Positions 40,750-48,710 of a DNA stretch of 64,000 bases are shown here, one piece after another. The position numbers and the translations under genes are program-made. Source of the DNA: a virus; IMG/VR virus record IMGVR_UViG_3300043219_000566, positions 152,502-216,501 of that record; one strand, given 5' to 3'. The first letter of the stretch is position 1. Every line of letters begins with the position of its first letter. A model generated the notes under the pieces. The model had not been told where the DNA came from. It was given only the letters and a program-made list of their open reading frames with translations, and did not search any database.

Positions 40750-41336
40750 TTCCGTACCACCGTAATGCCCCAGTCATCGTCGCGCTCCTTGAAGAACTGG
40801 TTCACGTCGAACAGCTCGCGATCGATAGCCGGGAGCAATGCAACCGGACCGGGATGAAAATTCGTGTCATGCAGCACAATAACGCCGAACGGCGAGACAA
40901 ACTCGGCGTAGCGCCAATCGCGCACTACCTGATCGACCGAGTGCCAACCGTCGATGTGTAAGAAGTCGATCACCCGCTCACCGCATAGCTCCTCGACCTT
41001 GGCCATCACGCGCTCTAGGTCCGAGGAGTCGCAGCGCAACGTATGCACGTTGGCGCGCTCGATGTAGCACTTGTCCTGCGTGTCCACGCCCAGGTAAAGC
41101 ACGTCGGCGGGCAATTCCACCAGCAGCACCTGCGTACCGGATGCACCGTCCCCGTGATTGGATACGCCAATTTCCAAAACCAAACGCCTCTGTCCCGCTA
41201 GCGAACGAAATGCTTCGCGCAACACGCTCTGATCGCGCGTAGAGTACACTCTGGAAATGCGCTTCTTAGCCGCAGCAAAATTGGGCGGACGATCCTTGTC
41301 ACCGTTGCTCGGAACATAGGTTAATCCGTAACTCAT
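40713..41336 (-). CDS. class I SAM-dependent methyltransferase (Methyltransf_24 type)
   Basis: RLVLEIGVSNHGDGASGTQ is the SAM-binding loop (E-x-G), LYLGVDTQDKC the second strand acidic residue, IDFLHIDGWHSVDQVVRDW and VIVLHDTNFHPGP the typical (D/I)G-x-H-x-x-x-V-x-x-D and HD motifs of Methyltransf_24, often seen in glycan or antibiotic pathways. 207 aa. ATG after GGGGAG. Overlaps the RuBisCO-like gene stop. Confidence 0.75.
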   Translation of the reverse strand: MSYGLTYVPSNGDKDRPPNFAAAKKRISRVYSTRDQSVLREAFRSLAGQRRLVLEIGVSNHGDGASGTQVLLVELPADVLYLGVDTQDKCYIERANVHTLRCDSSDLERVMAKVEELCGERVIDFLHIDGWHSVDQVVRDWRYAEFVSPFGVIVLHDTNFHPGPVALLPAIDRELFDVNQFFKERDDDWGITVVRKWIKDPSAIAEM

Positions 41337-42529
41337 TCAGTTACTCCCCATAGTCGAATAGCCTGACGGTACTCAGCTCCGTGCTCACCGTCGATCGCCT
41401 GGCGCATCGCCCGCGCGCCTGCCAAGGTTCCGCCGGGATGACCGTGAATACTGCCGCCACAATTCGCCAGCCAGTCGTTACCGAAGCGCTTGACAATCGC
41501 TTGCACCAGCCCCGGGTGCAACCCGCAGCTGAGCGCAGGCAGCACGTCGGCTTGCCGCAGGACGGCCAGCGTCGCGCTCAGCTCATCCTCCGGATCAGAC
41601 AGATACCCGCCCCACATCCCGGCATGAATGAAGTCGACGCCCATCAGGCCCGCCAGCTTGCAAATCACGTTCCAAGAGATGTACGCGCGGTCGGTCGGCG
41701 TGGTCATGATGCGATCGCCGCTTTTCTGAAAGAACAACGCCAACGGCAGATCCAGGCGGCGCACGGCCCGATAGGCTCCCAAGCCACTCCAGATATTGAG
41801 ATGCACAGCATTGCCGCCCAGCTCGTGCACCAACGCTACGCGATCCAGCAGTTCCGGTCCGTCGGCGGTCACACAGACCGCGTAGATCACGTGCTTGTCG
41901 TGCAAGTAGTCCATGATCAGCGGCACCCGCTCCTTCAGCGAGCAGCACGCCGGGTTCGACATGATCTCGTCTTCCTTGATGAAATTGACCCCGCCCGCGA
42001 CCAGCTCCTTGACCACAGCTAGTAACGTGGACGGGCTAATACCCACCTTGGGCTTGATAATCCCACCCAGCAGCGGTTTATCGTGGCAACGGGTAGCCTG
42101 ACGGATGCCGCCGAGCCCGTAGCGCGGCGGCAAGAAGCCCGCGCAAGCTGACTTCGGGATCTCCAGCCCGAGCAATCCGCAGCCCTCGATGAGATCGATG
42201 TCGAGCTGACCACCCATCAACTGACACAGCAATTGAGATATGCCGTCGTTCGGCAAATCGATATTAGCCAGTGGAAACGCGATCTTCACTTCGCCCTTCC
42301 GGCGGCGCGCCAGATCGTCCGGGTCGTGCGGGATCAGACAACCGTGCTTGCGGAACAGCTCGGGGCTCTCCCACGCGCTGCGCATATTCGGGTTGCCAAT
42401 ACTCTGGCCCACCGCCAATGCCCAAGCTGCCTCCTTCAGCGTAGTACGCGAGCGCAAGTTGTAACGCGCAACGATGTACTCCTCGGGGTCGTACTGGCTC
42501 GTGAAAACAATCGACTCAACTGACGACAT
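41333..42529 (-). CDS. RuBisCO-like protein (form IV type), 398 aa
   Basis: RuBisCO large-subunit fold. LLGGIIKPKVGIS holds both Lys of the KPK motif (K159, K161); GGVNFIKEDEIMSNPACC matches GGLDFTKDDENVNSQPF, giving the carbamylated Lys (K185) and metal residues Asp187/Glu188; LANCGGSIHGHPGG ends with the GG phosphate motif. But loop 6, IHAGMWGGYLSD, lacks the Lys of true RuBisCO (GKLEGE), and His294/Arg295 are not found at FFQKSGDR. It therefore should not fix CO2; RLPs act as enolases/isomerases or decarboxylases on sugar-type substrates. 398 aa is slightly short. Neighbours are cupin, methyltransferase, nucleotidyltransferase and sugar kinase, which suggest a role in making an unusual sugar. 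ATG after GGGAGACAAGC. Confidence 0.9.
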   Translation of the reverse strand: MSSVESIVFTSQYDPEEYIVARYNLRSRTTLKEAAWALAVGQSIGNPNMRSAWESPELFRKHGCLIPHDPDDLARRRKGEVKIAFPLANIDLPNDGISQLLCQLMGGQLDIDLIEGCGLLGLEIPKSACAGFLPPRYGLGGIRQATRCHDKPLLGGIIKPKVGISPSTLLAVVKELVAGGVNFIKEDEIMSNPACCSLKERVPLIMDYLHDKHVIYAVCVTADGPELLDRVALVHELGGNAVHLNIWSGLGAYRAVRRLDLPLALFFQKSGDRIMTTPTDRAYISWNVICKLAGLMGVDFIHAGMWGGYLSDPEDELSATLAVLRQADVLPALSCGLHPGLVQAIVKRFGNDWLANCGGSIHGHPGGTLAGARAMRQAIDGEHGAEYRQAIRLWGVTE

Positions 42530-42839
42530 GCTTGTCTCCCGGCCGCGAAGGGATCTTGACCACGATCAGCTCGCAGTCCTCGTGGAAGACGGGGTCCGCT
42601 AGCTCAAAGGGATGCAGGACAAATACGTCACCGGCCTGCAACTCGCGGTCTTGGATACGCATTCTTCCACGGATGAGGTAGTTGACCTCTACGGATTTCT
42701 TGTGATAGTGCCTCGGCCACTCCTCGCCTTGCCGATGCCGCAGATACCCGACCTCGCAGTCGGCAGTCTGAAAGGCCGCAGGCTCGAAGTTGCCTACGAA
42801 CCAGCCGCCTTCCATCGTCTTGATGTGGCGAATGTCCAT
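42516..42839 (-). CDS. cupin protein, 107 aa
   Basis: Single small beta-barrel: YLRHRQGEEWPRHYHKKSVEVNYL (G-x5-H-x-H-x-x-x-x-E) is cupin motif 1 and LQAGDVFVLHPFELADPVFHED motif 2 (G-D-x-x-x-x-P-x2-x-H). Such domains often isomerise or epimerise sugars or bind metal-bound acids. It overlaps the RuBisCO-like gene by 14 bases and lies two bases after the nucleotidyltransferase, so they probably form one pathway. The SD is weak. Confidence 0.78.
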   Translation of the reverse strand: MDIRHIKTMEGGWFVGNFEPAAFQTADCEVGYLRHRQGEEWPRHYHKKSVEVNYLIRGRMRIQDRELQAGDVFVLHPFELADPVFHEDCELIVVKIPSRPGDKHVVS

Positions 42840-42840
42840 G

Positions 42841-43566
42841 CTACTCGTGGGGCAAGTCTCCCCGCCTCAACTTCTCCAGGAACAACTCCAAGTCCTCGGG
42901 AATCCCAATCGCGTGATGAACCTCCGCCGGAATGCGGTAGACCACCACCTTTGAGCCTGCCTTGATCATGGCGTTGTACGTCGGGCACACGTACGGCTCG
43001 CCATCGTGAGCGCGTTCACCGGTCTGAGCAGCTCGAATGAAGTCCCGCCCGTGACGCCACCAGTGAATGCCGTTGCTGGCGATATCGCTGATGACCCGCT
43101 TCTCGACGATAAGGTCGACGACGTCGTTGTCGTCGACGCGCACGAAGCAGTCCGTCGCCCGACTGCACGGATAGCAAACCACGATGCCGTCTGCGCTAGT
43201 GTGCTCGATGAAAGTCAGAAAGCGCTGCGGGTTCCACGTCATGTACTGATCGCAGTTGGCGATCACCAGCTCGTCGTCGTTGTTGATCAACGCCACAGCC
43301 TGTATGCACGTGTCTGCCGGTCCAGCGGTATCGTCGACAATCACGATCTCCGCCTCGGGATAGTGCTCCAGCACGACCGCATCGATCCCGTAGCGCCTCA
43401 CATGCTCACGATGCAGACAGAAAATCAACCGACCCGGCAGATCCAACGTATCGACCGCCCGCTTGAACATCGGCTCCCCCGCCACGTCGATAAGAGGTTT
43501 GATCGTGTCGATGTTGCCGAACCGCGCTCCACGGCCTGCCATAGGGATAAGAACGTTCCTGCTCAT
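42841..43566 (-). CDS. sugar-phosphate nucleotidyltransferase (NTP_transferase)
   Basis: NVLIPMAGRGARFGNIDTIKPLIDVAGEP is the G-x-G-x-R-x-x-P/K signature (here cut short) with Lys at the usual place; VIANCDQYMTW is the acidic metal motif. Adds a nucleotide to a sugar-1-phosphate to give an NDP-sugar. Which nucleotide and sugar cannot be told; a heptose such as GDP-heptose is possible given the context. 241 aa. ATG after GGAGAGCTG. Confidence 0.82.
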   Translation of the reverse strand: MSRNVLIPMAGRGARFGNIDTIKPLIDVAGEPMFKRAVDTLDLPGRLIFCLHREHVRRYGIDAVVLEHYPEAEIVIVDDTAGPADTCIQAVALINNDDELVIANCDQYMTWNPQRFLTFIEHTSADGIVVCYPCSRATDCFVRVDDNDVVDLIVEKRVISDIASNGIHWWRHGRDFIRAAQTGERAHDGEPYVCPTYNAMIKAGSKVVVYRIPAEVHHAIGIPEDLELFLEKLRRGDLPHE

Positions 43567-44477
43567 CAGCTCTCCAATCGTGTAACGAATTCGCGCATCC
43601 GTTCAGCCCGCGTACCGAACTTCGCGTGCAGCAACTCCACCATATTGGTATTGAGACGCTGCCGCAAACTCTCATCTCGCAACAACCGCGAAACGTAACG
43701 AGCCGCAGTATCGATGTCGCGCGCCGGGTAAACCAACGCAGTCTGCTCGTGGATAGCGTAGTCCTGCATCCCGCTGCGCGGGTGATCGGTACAGACCAGC
43801 GCGCAGCCCGCCAGCGCCGCCTCGATCGGTGGATTGTGCAGGCCCTCCAGCTCGGTGGGCGCAAACCAGACCTTCAGTCCGTTGTACCAGTTGTTCAGCC
43901 GCTCCGGAGTCGGACGCTTGATATGGCGATTGAGCTGCTGGATCGGCTGATCAAGCTGACGTTCGAGAAAGTCGATGTCGCCGTTGCGCTTGGTCGCATG
44001 GCGATTGTTGCGCAGAGCCCCCGCCCCGGCCCGCACGCGCGGAACCAGGTGAAACCAGTGCGGGTCCAGCCCCGGGTACTGCAGCATCACCGAGATCCCG
44101 TACTCTCGCATGTAGGCGTAGAGCCACTGGGAGTTCACGAAGACGCGATCGACCGCCCGAAACGAGCGCAGTAACGTCGCCTCGGTGGCTTTCCACAGCT
44201 CCAGGCCGCGCACGTAGTAGGTCTGCAACCGAGCGGAAGTGTAGCGCGCTACAGATCTGACGCTGTTGATCCCGGTCGCGATGGTCACGTCGCAGGGCGG
44301 ATGCGTCTCGCCCCCGATGCACTCGATCTTCGCCGGATGCCAAGTGTAACGGCTACGTCCACAATGAAAGAAGGCCTTGTGCCCTAGCTCGCGCAGCGTC
44401 TCCACGCAACGCACCAGCGTACGGGAGCCGCCGTTGTTAGCTAGCCCCACGCCGCGCATGTTAAAGCAAATTCTCAT
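43566..44477 (-). CDS. GT4-like glycosyltransferase
   Basis: GT-B fold: N-terminal RICFNMRGVGLANNGGSRTL, and KVWFAPTELEGLHNPPIEAALAGC plus VYPARDIDTAARYVSRLL, the GT4 E-x7-E donor site. 303 aa. An exact palindrome copy (44241-44252) codes Val-Ala-Arg-Tyr inside it. It shares a base with the nucleotidyltransferase start, so the two are likely translated together. Confidence 0.83.
   Translation of the reverse strand: MRICFNMRGVGLANNGGSRTLVRCVETLRELGHKAFFHCGRSRYTWHPAKIECIGGETHPPCDVTIATGINSVRSVARYTSARLQTYYVRGLELWKATEATLLRSFRAVDRVFVNSQWLYAYMREYGISVMLQYPGLDPHWFHLVPRVRAGAGALRNNRHATKRNGDIDFLERQLDQPIQQLNRHIKRPTPERLNNWYNGLKVWFAPTELEGLHNPPIEAALAGCALVCTDHPRSGMQDYAIHEQTALVYPARDIDTAARYVSRLLRDESLRQRLNTNMVELLHAKFGTRAERMREFVTRLES
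44241..44252. repeat. GTAGCGCGCTAC palindrome, copy 6 (inside a CDS)
   Basis: Exact copy, in frame as Val-Ala-Arg-Tyr in the GT4-like gene. Confidence 0.85.
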
Positions 44478-44794
44478 AGCTTTATCCGTGCCCAGTGTTC
44501 TTCTGGCTCGTCACATTCGATCACGAGCATGCGAACAACCAGAGCCGGAATGGAAAAAGGCACAAAGCCCCTCAGCCCTCGGCGGCCCATGTTGATTTCC
44601 CAAAACTGCAGCTGCCCCCACTCACCATTCGGCTCGCCGTCTATCGCTCCTAAGAACCGCACCAGTTGCCCTTGGCCCTGAGACCCGAGTTTTCGGAAAG
44701 CATCGATGAACACCGGAACCACGCGGCCAATGTTGGATTCGTCGACAACTTGTCCATCGTACTCGGTAGATAACATCACCACGTACTCCTTCAT
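44474..44794 (-). CDS. hypothetical protein, 106 aa
   Basis: Not recognised. Starts MKEYVVMLSTEYDG (GGCGGGTG upstream). Alpha/beta with a hydrophobic stretch (GFVPFSIPALVVRMLVIE) that looks buried rather than membrane-spanning. Between a GT4-like gene and the next unknown. Confidence 0.6.
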   Translation of the reverse strand: MKEYVVMLSTEYDGQVVDESNIGRVVPVFIDAFRKLGSQGQGQLVRFLGAIDGEPNGEWGQLQFWEINMGRRGLRGFVPFSIPALVVRMLVIECDEPEEHWARIKL

Positions 44795-44801
44795 CACCCG
44801 C

Positions 44802-45602
44802 CTACGTCGCACCAGGAATTTCGGCATCGGCGTCCACGGCATTGGGCCATAGGTCCAGCGCCTTCCGCGGGTCTTCGGCATCGTACTCCCAGAACAGCCG
44901 CCAACGCCAAGCCGGAGCAGGCGGGATTTTGCGGTGCTCAGCCGCGAGCACCACCGACGTCGGAGTATCCGGGTTCACGCGTAGCAAGTGGTTCAGATTG
45001 ATATTGCGATTTTGGCATTCCCAGTTACGTCGACGGACCTGACGAATCCGGATGTCACCGATCAACGTAAGGTGCTCGATGCACTTCTTGTACGGAAACT
45101 TTCCGGTCGCAAAGCCAGCAGCAGTCTCACAAAAACGCGTGAGCGTGAACGGCACCTGCTTGTCGCGCGCCTGCGTCATCAGTGAATCACCCGGAAACTT
45201 GATCTCGGGCATGACCACCACCGTTAGCTCAGGATTTGTCCTATTCGTCTGCGGATGCCAGTGGCCATCCATCTCGCGCTCAAAGAAACGACACCAACGC
45301 AACCACTCCCAATCCGGCTCGGACATAATCGCGCCTGGCCGATGAGTTCCGCGCGCCCGCTCGCCCCTGCAACGCAGCACGCGCTTACCCCGCACCGCAT
45401 CGAGCGCGTGACCAATGTGCGCAGCTGTGCTGCTAGAATAGGTTTCGTCGGGATGCCGAATGTAAAAGATATCCTCCCCCACCCTCCGTCCAATCTCGTA
45501 CCAACTGTGAGACCACAGACTGATCCCGTCTGTGGACATACGGGAACCCCCGCGCTGCTTCCTGGAGATCCAGGCCGCAGCCACGTCGCTATGACTAACC
45601 AT
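44802..45602 (-). CDS. hypothetical protein, 266 aa
   Basis: Not recognised. Begins MVSHSDVAAAWISR, ATG after GAGGTAACG. Trp- and Arg-rich (WEWLRWCRFFEREMDGHWH), mixed fold, with conserved-looking pieces VVVMPEIKFPGDS and YKKCIEHLTLIGD. Lies between the heptose-kinase end of the island and the GT4-like gene; may be part of it. Confidence 0.65.
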   Translation of the reverse strand: MVSHSDVAAAWISRKQRGGSRMSTDGISLWSHSWYEIGRRVGEDIFYIRHPDETYSSSTAAHIGHALDAVRGKRVLRCRGERARGTHRPGAIMSEPDWEWLRWCRFFEREMDGHWHPQTNRTNPELTVVVMPEIKFPGDSLMTQARDKQVPFTLTRFCETAAGFATGKFPYKKCIEHLTLIGDIRIRQVRRRNWECQNRNINLNHLLRVNPDTPTSVVLAAEHRKIPPAPAWRWRLFWEYDAEDPRKALDLWPNAVDADAEIPGAT

Positions 45603-45615
45603 CGTTACCTCAGAA

Positions 45616-46029
45616 TCAATCGAAACCGGTGAATACCTCATTGGAGAATTTGTCTGCTTCGGAAGCCTCGGGCTGCAAAAGGCCCTGCTTCTCTTTGGCC
45701 CGCTCCCAACGCTGCATAACCGTTGCAACGAACTCGCTCATAACGGCCCGGCGCAATCGGTCGATCAGCTCGCGAAAGCGTGCGTTGTCAGTAGAGCGCA
45801 GATTCGCAAACCCGCGCGTAGCGGTAGAGACTCCGATAACCATGCCTTTGTGCTGAATGGGGTTGCTAGTCTGTACGATGTGATCGTACAGCGCATGACC
45901 GATGATCTTGGATTGCTCCGACGGGCCAAACTTACCTTTCAGCGGCACGCCCCGCCCTTGAAAATCGATACCATCGATCACCCGGTCGCGCTCGCGCTCG
46001 GCTAACTGCACTAGCTGCGCAAAAGTCAC
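45616..46029 (-). CDS. hypothetical helical protein, 137 aa
   Basis: Not recognised. GTG start (GTGA overlap with the kinase stop; GGAGAACGGGCT upstream). Helical, with a loop KGKFGPSEQSKIIGHALYDH. Coupled to the HldE-like kinase. Confidence 0.62.
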   Translation of the reverse strand: MTFAQLVQLAERERDRVIDGIDFQGRGVPLKGKFGPSEQSKIIGHALYDHIVQTSNPIQHKGMVIGVSTATRGFANLRSTDNARFRELIDRLRRAVMSEFVATVMQRWERAKEKQGLLQPEASEADKFSNEVFTGFD

Positions 46030-47060
46030 AGCCCGTTCTCCTTGATGTGCCGATCCAGCGCTGCCAGCAACTGTTCGCGGCTGACCGCGTTCGTATCGTG
46101 GTGCTGCACCGCCTCGGCAGCAGCAACATTGGCGAGCAACGCCGCGTCCGGAGACGATAACCCGCAGGCACAAGCCCAGGCGTAGGTCGCCAGCACGGTA
46201 TCACCCGCGCCGGTGACATTGTACACCTCGCGCGCAAACCGCGGCAGGCAGAGCTGCTCAGCTAGATCATCGTAGACCAGCGTCATGCCGTCCCGCCCAC
46301 GAGTGATAAGCAGCTCATCGATACCCAGAGTCTTAGCAAACTCCCGCGGAGCAACAACCTTACCGGCGTCGTCCAGCTGCCCGCCCATGCGCTCGAACTC
46401 GCGCAAATTGGGCTTCAGCGTAGTGTGGCTGCCGACGTTGGCGCGGTACATGGGTAGCGATTCAGGCTTGCACTCCAGGTAGCAGCGCGCGCGGGACGCG
46501 CGGATGGGCTCCAGCACGTCTTCGGCTATCGTGCCCTTGTCGTAATCAGCCACCACGATGCCGCAGACCATGGAATTGGACAGCGCTGTACGCAGCTCCT
46601 GACACAGGCGATTACGACTTCTCTTGTCGCCGCGGCAGTCTGCGGCAAGAGTAACCGACTCGTCGACCCGCAGCAGCTGCTGCTGATGCTCGGCGATGTA
46701 CCGCGTCTTCCGCTCGGTTCGCAAAGCCGGGAAAGTTACTAGCTGAGCACTGCAGCAGCCAGAAAAGTACGCGGTCAGAAAAGCCCCGTCTTCGTCGCTA
46801 CCCACCCGGCCAACGAGAGCGACCAACGCACCTAACTTCATCAAGTTGTGGGCAACGTTAGCCGCCCCGCCAGGGCACAGGCGAGTACAAGACTGTTGTA
46901 AAACAGGCACCGGGGCTTCGGGCGAGATACGCTTCACCTCGCCGTAAACGTAGCAATCGACCATCACGTCGCCGATAACGACGAAGCGCGGAGCCACGCT
47001 AGAAACCTGACGCAAGTTCTTCGCCGCCGAAACGAGGAATCGTTTGGTGTCGTCGTTCAT
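46026..47060 (-). CDS. PfkB-family sugar kinase, HldE/RfaE N-terminal type
   Basis: 344 aa with the whole pattern of heptose-7-phosphate 1-kinase: FVVIGDVMVDCYVYGEVKRI SP, CPGGAANVAHNLMKLGA (substrate loop), and EVYNVTGAGDTVLATYA, where Asp287 of GAGD is the catalytic base. It lacks the second (nucleotidyltransferase) domain of bacterial HldE; a separate nucleotidyltransferase is coded at 42841. It likely phosphorylates a sugar phosphate to feed the glycan pathway. The substrate is inferred from family and context. Confidence 0.83.
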   Translation of the reverse strand: MNDDTKRFLVSAAKNLRQVSSVAPRFVVIGDVMVDCYVYGEVKRISPEAPVPVLQQSCTRLCPGGAANVAHNLMKLGALVALVGRVGSDEDGAFLTAYFSGCCSAQLVTFPALRTERKTRYIAEHQQQLLRVDESVTLAADCRGDKRSRNRLCQELRTALSNSMVCGIVVADYDKGTIAEDVLEPIRASRARCYLECKPESLPMYRANVGSHTTLKPNLREFERMGGQLDDAGKVVAPREFAKTLGIDELLITRGRDGMTLVYDDLAEQLCLPRFAREVYNVTGAGDTVLATYAWACACGLSSPDAALLANVAAAEAVQHHDTNAVSREQLLAALDRHIKENGL

Positions 47061-47069
47061 GCTCGCAGT

Positions 47070-47510
47070 CTACCGAACCACGGAAATGATTTCGACATCG
47101 AGGTTCTGCACGCCCCACTCCAGCGCTTCTTGGTGCGTAGGAAACATCACGTCCAGCTGCCTGTCGGACAACGGCCCGCGGTCTTGCACTTCCGCCTCTC
47201 CATAACCAGGGATAATGACGCGCGTACCGAAAGGCAGTGCTCTGGCCGCCACGATTCGGCCGTCATTGTGCGTCACCAGCCTGCCAGAGGCCGTATGTCC
47301 GTCAGACCAGCGCCCGCAACACTTCACGCACGGACAATACGCAGTTACTCTGGCGACGCGCTGCTCGCGGATCGCTTCAAGCTGCTCGGACGCCCGCTCC
47401 GGCAGCAACCAGAGAGCCAGTCCCCACCCAAATCCTCCACCCAAAAAGAAAGCCGCCGCTGCTAGCAAAACAGCTGAAAATAGACTTACTGACCATCTCA
47501 TCATCCTCAT
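47070..47510 (-). CDS. membrane-anchored 3D-domain (RlpA-like) protein, 146 aa
   Basis: N-terminal hydrophobic segment (about 7-32) anchors it, then an exported domain: VTAYCPCVKCCGRWSDG, TASG, ALPFGTRVIIPGYGEAEVQDRG and LDVMFPTHQEALEWG, the motif order of 3D/double-psi beta-barrel domains, with three conserved Asp. Relatives are lytic transglycosylases or cell-wall binding proteins, so it may act in lysis or entry. ATG after GGAGCACGACG; a TTG at 47531 is less likely. Confidence 0.8.
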   Translation of the reverse strand: MRMMRWSVSLFSAVLLAAAAFFLGGGFGWGLALWLLPERASEQLEAIREQRVARVTAYCPCVKCCGRWSDGHTASGRLVTHNDGRIVAARALPFGTRVIIPGYGEAEVQDRGPLSDRQLDVMFPTHQEALEWGVQNLDVEIISVVR

Positions 47511-47623
47511 CGTCGTGCTCCATGTAACCAATCCCGTTACCGAACGTTAACCAGCCCGCCCTTGCCGCTGTCGAGATGCTTGACGATCGTTTCGATCAAG
47601 CCCTTGTCCTGCAGCGCAACTGC

Positions 47624-47968
47624 CTAGCGAGAGAAGTGCTTCCAAAGCCGCGCCCAATCGATCCTGGTCGGTTTCTGGACCCCCCAGATAGTGAATGCCG
47701 CCCGCCGCTCTAACTGCACGATGTCGCCGCGCTCCCGCAGAGCCTGGAACATCGACTCGGGCAACTTGCATTTTCGCTCATCACGCCGCAACTCACAGCG
47801 CGGCGGCCGATTGTGGCTACGCACGCGATTGGCCTGCTTGCGCCCATGGTGGAAATAAATGACCCACCCAGCTCGCAACCGCACCAGCACATCGCGCTGC
47901 ACCGAAGTCATCTCGCCCACAGGGTCCGGTGATTTCCGGCGCAGCGCGACCTGTATCCAGACCGGCAA
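47624..47968 (-). CDS. hypothetical basic protein, possible amber read-through
   Basis: Not recognised. Basic, Arg-rich, with a helix-turn-helix-like rhythm (FQALRERGDIVQLERRAAF). Start uncertain: TTG at 47968 follows the previous stop; ATG at 47911 is possible. It ends KHFSR-TAG, but the same frame continues for 28 sense codons (ALQDKGLIETIVKHLDSGKG and on) to a TAA at 47537-47539, filling the otherwise unusually long 90-base gap. Confidence 0.55.
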   Translation of the reverse strand: MPVWIQVALRRKSPDPVGEMTSVQRDVLVRLRAGWVIYFHHGRKQANRVRSHNRPPRCELRRDERKCKLPESMFQALRERGDIVQLERRAAFTIWGVQKPTRIDWARLWKHFSR

Positions 47969-47972
47969 GCGC

Positions 47973-48587
47973 TCACTCGGTTCGTTCGACGCTGTCCTTG
48001 GTCGTGAAGACGCCACTGGGATACCGCTTTCGTAGCTTCTCGATGTTCATCTCCAGCACCGCGCTCAGCTTCATGGAGCAAGCGCTGGCCGCCAAACACT
48101 GCACTTCGTGGATAATGCTCCGGAGCGCCTTCTCGATCTTCTTGCTGTACTCCTCAGTCAAATCGTGCCCGTGGTAGACCACCCACTTCAGCAGCCCAGC
48201 CACCACCTCGACTTTCTCGCAGAGCCTGTAGAAACTGTACTGAATCTTCGAGTTGTCCGCGCTTAGCGCATTAACGAACGTTATGGCGCTAGTATTGGTC
48301 CGCCCGCTCGGCTCGCCACAGATCTCCGCCAGACTAAGATCCAGCGCACCAGCTATCCCGGCACTGTACCAGGTCAGGTCACCCAGCTCCTTGGCGATCT
48401 CCAGCTCTCGGTCCTTGCAGTGAGGCGCTGCGAGAAACTTGTACTCATTCCCCTTCGGAAACAGCCAAGTCGACAGCTCCAACGCCTCGCAGGCCAGCCC
48501 CATCCCGCACGTGCCCAGCCGCTCCAACAACGTCAATTCGGGGTTCAGCGTAGCTACGGCTTTAGGTTGATACTCGTTCAACGTCAT
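47973..48587 (-). CDS. MazG-like nucleotide pyrophosphohydrolase, 204 aa
   Basis: All-helical NTP pyrophosphatase fold: NEYQPKAVATLN start, GLACEALELSTWLF (E-x-x-E), ELEIAKELGDLTWYSAGIAG (E-x-x-D metal site) and the C-terminal KLRKRYPSGVF motif. It hydrolyses NTPs/dNTPs, and phage MazG may lower ppGpp or clear modified nucleotides. A roughly 70-residue insertion lies between the metal motif and the end. ATG after AAGGAG. Confidence 0.8.
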   Translation of the reverse strand: MTLNEYQPKAVATLNPELTLLERLGTCGMGLACEALELSTWLFPKGNEYKFLAAPHCKDRELEIAKELGDLTWYSAGIAGALDLSLAEICGEPSGRTNTSAITFVNALSADNSKIQYSFYRLCEKVEVVAGLLKWVVYHGHDLTEEYSKKIEKALRSIIHEVQCLAASACSMKLSAVLEMNIEKLRKRYPSGVFTTKDSVERTE

Positions 48588-48710
48588 TGAGCCAACTCCT
48601 TCTTCAATGTGAAACGCACAGGCCGGTGTAGCCCGGCCTCGATCTCCAGCTGCAACTCACACGGAAATCATCTTCTTCTCCTGTTTCAATTGTTCAAGCC
48701 CCGCGCCCAT
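48585..48710 (-). pseudogene. small coding region split by a frameshift, about 42 aa
   Basis: ATG at 48710 (ATGA overlap with the gene above) opens MGAGLEQLKQEKKMISV then TGA. Shifting frame at GTG-TGA gives ELQLEIEAGLHRPVRFTLKK and ELAQ, ending TGA in another ATGA overlap with the MazG-like gene. Both ends have the overlaps normal for single genes here, so this looks like one gene broken by, or using, a frameshift. A GGCCGG-GCTACA-CCGGCC hairpin lies about 25 bases downstream of the shift point. Confidence 0.4.

Noticed and set aside
41333-42529. A carbon-fixing RuBisCO that boosts host photosynthesis
   Set aside because: The Lys of loop 6 and the His/Arg needed for carboxylation are absent, and no small subunit or phosphoribulokinase is present.
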